Source: Candidatus Bipolaricaulota bacterium (lineage in GTDB: Bacteria; Bipolaricaulota; Bipolaricaulia; Bipolaricaulales; Bipolaricaulaceae). From it: DNA of 8,640 nucleotides. Under the pieces are notes generated by a model. It did no database searches, was not told the DNA's origin, and saw nothing but the letters and a program-made list of their open reading frames with translations. Positions 6,329 through 8,640 of this stretch are shown here, in pieces. The translations under genes were made by a program, and so were the position numbers. The stretch's first letter is position 1. Each line of letters begins with the position of its first letter. Location of the stretch: the NCBI GenBank assembly GCA_021163465.1, contig JAGGWU010000137.1, positions 1 to 8,640 of the forward strand. The letters are read 5' to 3'.

Positions 6329-6330
6329 GC

Positions 6331-7656
6331 TCACGTGGCCAGGATGAGGACGAGGTCGGCTACGTTGGTCCCGGTGGGGCCGGTGATGAGGAGGTCGCCT
6401 GAGGCGGAAAGGGCGCGGTAAGAGTCATTGTCCGAAAGCAACGCCCTGGGATCGAGGCCCGCGGCGCGGATCCGCGCCGCGGTGTTCCCGTCGACAATCC
6501 CCCCCGCGGCATTGGTGGGGCCATCGCGGCCGTCGGTGCCCACCGAGGCGACCACCACATCCCGCAGACCCTCGATCCCCAGCGCCGCAGAAAGGGCAAG
6601 CTCTTGGTTCCGACCTCCTTTCCCCCTTCCCTTTACGGTGACCGTGGTTTCCCCCGCCAGGACGAGGAGGGCCGGTGGGGATATGGGCCTTTCGTAGCGG
6701 CGGAGCTCCCGGGCCATGGCTGCGACCACCCTTCCCACTTCCCGGGCTTCCCCCTCCAGGGTGGTGGTGAGGATCAGGCCCCGGAAGCCCAGCTCCTCCC
6801 CCTTTTTCAGCGCGGCCTCGGCGGCGTGGCGCCCCGAACCCACGATAAGGTTGAGGACACGGGCGAAACATGGGTCGCCCGGTTTCGGGGTCTCCGGGAT
6901 CTCTCCTGCAGCCCCGTGCTCCAGGTGCACGCGAACGCTTTCGGGCACCTGATCCCAGATCCCGTAGCGGCGCAGCACCCCCACCGCGTCGGCGAAGGCG
7001 GTGGGATCGGGGACGGTAGGCCCCGAAGCGATGGAGTCCAAGGGATCGCCCACCACGTCCGAGAGGATGAGGGCCACCACCCGCGCCGGCTGGGCCAGGC
7101 GGGCCAGCTGTCCTCCCTTGGCCCGGGAGAGGTGCTTTCTCACCGTGTTTATCTCCTGGATCACCGCTCCCGAACGCAAAAGGAGCTCATTGGTCACTAT
7201 GAGGTCCTCGAGGGAAATCCCCTCCGCCGGGGCGGAAAGGAGCGCCGATCCCCCACCGGAGATCAGCACGATTACAAGATCCCTTTCCCCCGCCTCGGCG
7301 ACCAGGGAGAGGAGCTCGGAAGCAGCATCCAGGCCCCGGCGGTCGGGAAGGGGGTGGCCGGCCTCGTAGACCCGGATCTTTTCGGTGGGAACCCTGTATC
7401 CGTCGGCGGTGATGGCAACGCCCTTTGTAATACGTGGCCCCAGGATTTCTTCGACGGCGCGGGCCATACGCGCCGAGGCTTTGCCGAAGCCGACCACATA
7501 CACCCGCTCGACTTCCCCGAGATCCAGCCGGACATCCCCCACCCGGAGGACCTGATCTTCCGACCGGAGAACACGCCGGATGCACCCCTCCGGGCGCACC
7601 GCGTCGATGGCCGCATCGATGATTTCCCGGGCAGCCTCCCTTGGATCCTTGTCCAT
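6331..7656 (-). CDS. gckA: glycerate 2-kinase (DUF4147/MOFRL family)
   Basis: A 441-residue cytoplasmic kinase of the glycerate kinase type 2 family, which phosphorylates D-glycerate with ATP to 2-phosphoglycerate and so feeds serine, hydroxypyruvate or glyoxylate carbon into lower glycolysis. The ATG at 7656-7654 is chosen because minus-strand AGAGGAGG (7672-7665) lies 8 nt upstream; the frame stays open further back but only over the divergent gene. The N-terminal domain shows VVGFGKAS (54-61), AGHPLPD (99-105) and the glycine loop LISGGGSALL (131-140), then NTVRKHLS (170-177) and LSDVVGDPLDSIASGPT (198-214). The C-terminal MOFRL part shows GGRNQE (347-352), SVGTDGRDGPTNAAGG (371-386) and ITGPTGTNVADL (424-435). 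Length and motif order match the family (about 420-450). Gene names for this family vary between organisms. It converges with the aminotransferase and diverges from nth. Link to serine or glyoxylate metabolism is from family knowledge, not from neighbours. Confidence 0.92.
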   Translation of the reverse strand: MDKDPREAAREIIDAAIDAVRPEGCIRRVLRSEDQVLRVGDVRLDLGEVERVYVVGFGKASARMARAVEEILGPRITKGVAITADGYRVPTEKIRVYEAGHPLPDRRGLDAASELLSLVAEAGERDLVIVLISGGGSALLSAPAEGISLEDLIVTNELLLRSGAVIQEINTVRKHLSRAKGGQLARLAQPARVVALILSDVVGDPLDSIASGPTVPDPTAFADAVGVLRRYGIWDQVPESVRVHLEHGAAGEIPETPKPGDPCFARVLNLIVGSGRHAAEAALKKGEELGFRGLILTTTLEGEAREVGRVVAAMARELRRYERPISPPALLVLAGETTVTVKGRGKGGRNQELALSAALGIEGLRDVVVASVGTDGRDGPTNAAGGIVDGNTAARIRAAGLDPRALLSDNDSYRALSASGDLLITGPTGTNVADLVLILAT

Positions 7657-7664
7657 CTCGCCGA

Positions 7665-7672
7665 CCTCCTCT
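7665..7672 (-). promoter_or_regulatory. ribosome binding site of glycerate kinase
   Basis: Minus-strand AGAGGAGG ends 8 nt before the ATG at 7656 and fixes that start. It lies inside the very short gap between the two divergent genes, so the promoter that drives it must overlap the first codons of nth. Confidence 0.75.
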
Positions 7673-7701
7673 AAGCTCCCCACGTGGACCCTCGCACGAA
7701 G

Positions 7702-8337
7702 ATGGAGGAAGTGGCGGCCCGACTCCGCCGCCATTTCGGTCCAATTACGTGGCGACCCCGTGGGGATCTCCTCGCGTTGCTCGTAGGCACCATTCTTTCC
7801 CAGAACACCTCCGATCTCAACCGGGACCGTGCCTTTGAGGCCCTGATGCGGAGATTCCCCACATGGGAGGCGGTCCTCGCTGCGCCCCAACACGAGGTGG
7901 CGCTGGCGATAAAGGGGGCGGGGCTCTACCGCCAGCGGGCACAGAGGATCCAAGAGGTCCTGCGAAAGGTGAAGGATAAGTGCGGGAAGGCTTCTTTGGA
8001 TTGCCTCCGGGAGCTAGAGCCGGAGGAGGCGTACCGATGGTTACTCTCGCTTCCCGGGGTGGGGAAGAAGACCGCCGCCATCGTGATGCTCTTCGGCCTC
8101 GGGGCGCCTTACTTCCCCGTGGATACCCACATAAAGAGGGTTTCCCGGAGGCTCGGCCTCTGGGATGGGAAGGGGGATCCCCACGATGCATTAGCGCCGC
8201 TTGTTCCCCGGGGAAAGGAGTATGAGCTGCACCTGCACCTTATCCGCTTGGGCCGCGAGCTTTGCCGTCCCCGTAATCCCCGGTGCAGGGAATGTCCCCT
8301 GCGGGACCTGTGCGATTGGGCCTCGAGGGAGCTATGA
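7702..8337 (+). CDS. nth: endonuclease III (DNA glycosylase/AP lyase)
   Basis: A base-excision repair enzyme of the HhH-GPD superfamily that removes oxidised pyrimidines from DNA and nicks the abasic site. The ATG at 7702 gives 211 residues; an in-frame GTG at 7684 would add six. Neither has a Shine-Dalgarno, and a stop at 7672-7674 excludes anything further upstream. Features counted from the ATG: ILSQNTSD (31-38, the LSxQxTD region), helix-hairpin-helix LPGVGKKTA (117-125) with the catalytic lysine at Lys123, and VDTHIKRVSRRL (140-151) with the catalytic aspartate Asp141. The C-terminal iron-sulfur loop is perfect: Cys188-x6-Cys195-x2-Cys198-x5-Cys204. All catalytic and cluster residues are present, so a functional bifunctional enzyme is expected. 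The SQNT form of the N-terminal motif is common among thermophile Nth-like proteins, so a related mismatch glycosylase cannot be excluded. It is divergent from glycerate kinase with a 27-45 bp gap. Confidence 0.93.
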   Translation: MEEVAARLRRHFGPITWRPRGDLLALLVGTILSQNTSDLNRDRAFEALMRRFPTWEAVLAAPQHEVALAIKGAGLYRQRAQRIQEVLRKVKDKCGKASLDCLRELEPEEAYRWLLSLPGVGKKTAAIVMLFGLGAPYFPVDTHIKRVSRRLGLWDGKGDPHDALAPLVPRGKEYELHLHLIRLGRELCRPRNPRCRECPLRDLCDWASREL

Positions 8338-8448
8338 GGGTGGTCTCGGTTACCCTGGAGACCTCCTCCTGGTCCCGAAGCTGAATGCAGGGCCAGTTCG
8401 TGACGGCTGCCGCTTCACAGGGCCCAGAGAGGTAAACGCGATCCCCAA

Positions 8449-8458
8449 CGCAATTGCG
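8449..8458. repeat. 10-bp perfect palindrome CGCAATTGCG
   Basis: CGCAATTGCG reads identically on both strands and lies 12 bp left of the DnaA-box sequence. It could be a site for a dimeric DNA-binding protein or chance; no flanking gene start is near. Confidence 0.35.
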
Positions 8459-8470
8459 CGCATCTCCCCT

Positions 8471-8479
8471 TTATCCACA
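8471..8479 (+). promoter_or_regulatory. sequence identical to the DnaA box TTATCCACA
   Basis: TTATCCACA is an exact match to the high-affinity DnaA box consensus of many bacteria. It lies in non-coding DNA in one copy. No second box, AT-rich unwinding region or dnaA/dnaN/gyrB neighbour is visible, so this is not an origin. It could titrate DnaA or be a chance match. Confidence 0.35.
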
Positions 8480-8507
8480 ACTACACAAATCCTGTCCCGG
8501 GAGAAGC

Positions 8508-8640
8508 TCACAACAGTACATCGCGCAACCGGGCGCTAGCCCGGGAGACGGCCCTTTCCCCGAAGTCGAAATCGAGCCCCGCGGCGCGGAAAAGCTCCGG
8601 GAGCGGCTTCGATCCGCCGAGGGATAGCGCCTTCTTGTAG
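8508..8640 (-). CDS. pepF: oligoendopeptidase F, C-terminal end (5' part outside window)
   Basis: The last 43 codons of a minus-strand gene run in from the right edge to a TGA at 8510-8508. The translation contains ALSLGGSKPLPELF and AAGLDFDFGE, then a short helix ending RLRDVLL. ALSLGGS-PLPELF-AAG-DF is the characteristic tail of M3-family oligoendopeptidase F, a cytoplasmic zinc peptidase that cleaves short peptides. The HExxH zinc site lies outside the window, so activity cannot be judged. A GC-rich inverted repeat (CCGGGC 8529-8534 with GCCCGG 8539-8544) lies inside the last codons. The gene converges with nth, 170 nt apart. The assignment rests on a short but distinctive segment. Confidence 0.8.
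   Translation of the reverse strand, partial: YKKALSLGGSKPLPELFRAAGLDFDFGERAVSRASARLRDVLL

Larger units (their letters stand above)
8338..8507. other. non-coding structured stretch between nth and oligoendopeptidase
   Basis: I see no convincing gene here on either strand. In plus-strand sense it holds a run of inverted repeats: GGTCTC (8342-8347) with GAGACC (8358-8363); CTGG-T-CCC (8369-8376) with GGGCCAG (8390-8396); and GTGACGG (8400-8406) with CCG-CT-TCAC (8410-8418). A 10-bp palindrome and a DnaA-box sequence follow (listed separately). There is no T-run, although both flanking genes end here, so no standard rho-independent terminator is visible for either. A 16-codon reading frame (8334-8384) starts with an ATG overlapping the nth stop and may be the remnant of a lost gene. 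Confidence 0.4.

Noticed and set aside
6604..7674. Long open frame on the plus strand opposite glycerate kinase
   Set aside because: No family resemblance and no ribosome site. The minus strand carries every MOFRL/glycerate kinase motif, so this is an antisense shadow.
7657..7953. 99-residue N-terminal extension of glycerate kinase
   Set aside because: It overlaps nth and is not kinase-like; the ATG at 7656 has AGAGGAGG 8 nt upstream and gives the normal family length.
8201..8539. Plus-strand frame overlapping the end of nth and running into pepF antisense
   Set aside because: It begins inside nth in another frame and has no recognisable domain; the part over 8508-8539 is antisense to pepF.
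1..8640. tRNA, rRNA, CRISPR, transposon, integrase or toxin-antitoxin features
   Set aside because: I looked on both strands for T-loop signatures, regularly spaced direct repeats, long terminal inverted repeats and small paired genes and found none that I could support by reading alone.

Overview
The window looks like bacterial chromosome: GC-rich throughout (clearly above 55% by eye), densely packed with housekeeping genes, with strong Shine-Dalgarno sequences (AAAGGAGG type) ahead of several starts, bacterial-type aminoacyl-tRNA synthetases and rho-independent terminators. I see no insertion sequence, integrase, phage gene, CRISPR array, rRNA or tRNA. The RNase Z closely resembles the Thermotoga maritima type, and the secreted NosD-like protein with Ig-like repeats is of a kind common in deep-branching anaerobic or thermophilic lineages. 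A Thermotogota- or Bipolaricaulota-like (Acetothermia/OP1) bacterium would fit. That placement is inference from remembered protein similarity, not from a search.

Layout, left to right. (1) Positions 1-701, plus strand: 3' end of alaS (alanyl-tRNA synthetase), cut by the window edge. (2) Positions 702-965: a non-coding, hairpin-rich stretch ending in two back-to-back terminators, one for alaS and one for the gene facing it. (3) Positions 966-2645, minus strand: a secreted 559-residue protein with a NosD-type beta-helix, two Ig-like repeats and an extra C-terminal beta domain. (4) Positions 2735-4036, minus strand: serS (seryl-tRNA synthetase). (5) Positions 4037-4138: a compact divergent promoter region. 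(6) Positions 4139-4987 and 5004-6317, plus strand, probably one operon: RNase Z and a class III (GABA-type) aminotransferase. (7) Positions 6331-7656, minus strand: glycerate 2-kinase, converging on the aminotransferase with only 13 bp between stop codons. (8) Positions 7702-8337 (or from 7684), plus strand: endonuclease III, diverging from the kinase. (9) Positions 8338-8507: a structured non-coding stretch holding a perfect DnaA-box sequence. (10) Positions 8508-8640, minus strand: last 43 codons of an M3-family oligoendopeptidase F, cut by the right edge.

Three of the eight genes serve tRNA biology: charging with Ala and Ser, and 3'-end maturation. The aminotransferase and glycerate kinase could share a route for amino-acid carbon, but they are on opposite strands and nothing in the sequence proves a link. 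I did not find a clear undescribed system. The parts least explained by known genes are the two structured non-coding stretches (702-906 and 8338-8507), the overlapping serS/RNase Z promoters, and the domain combination of the secreted beta-helix protein.
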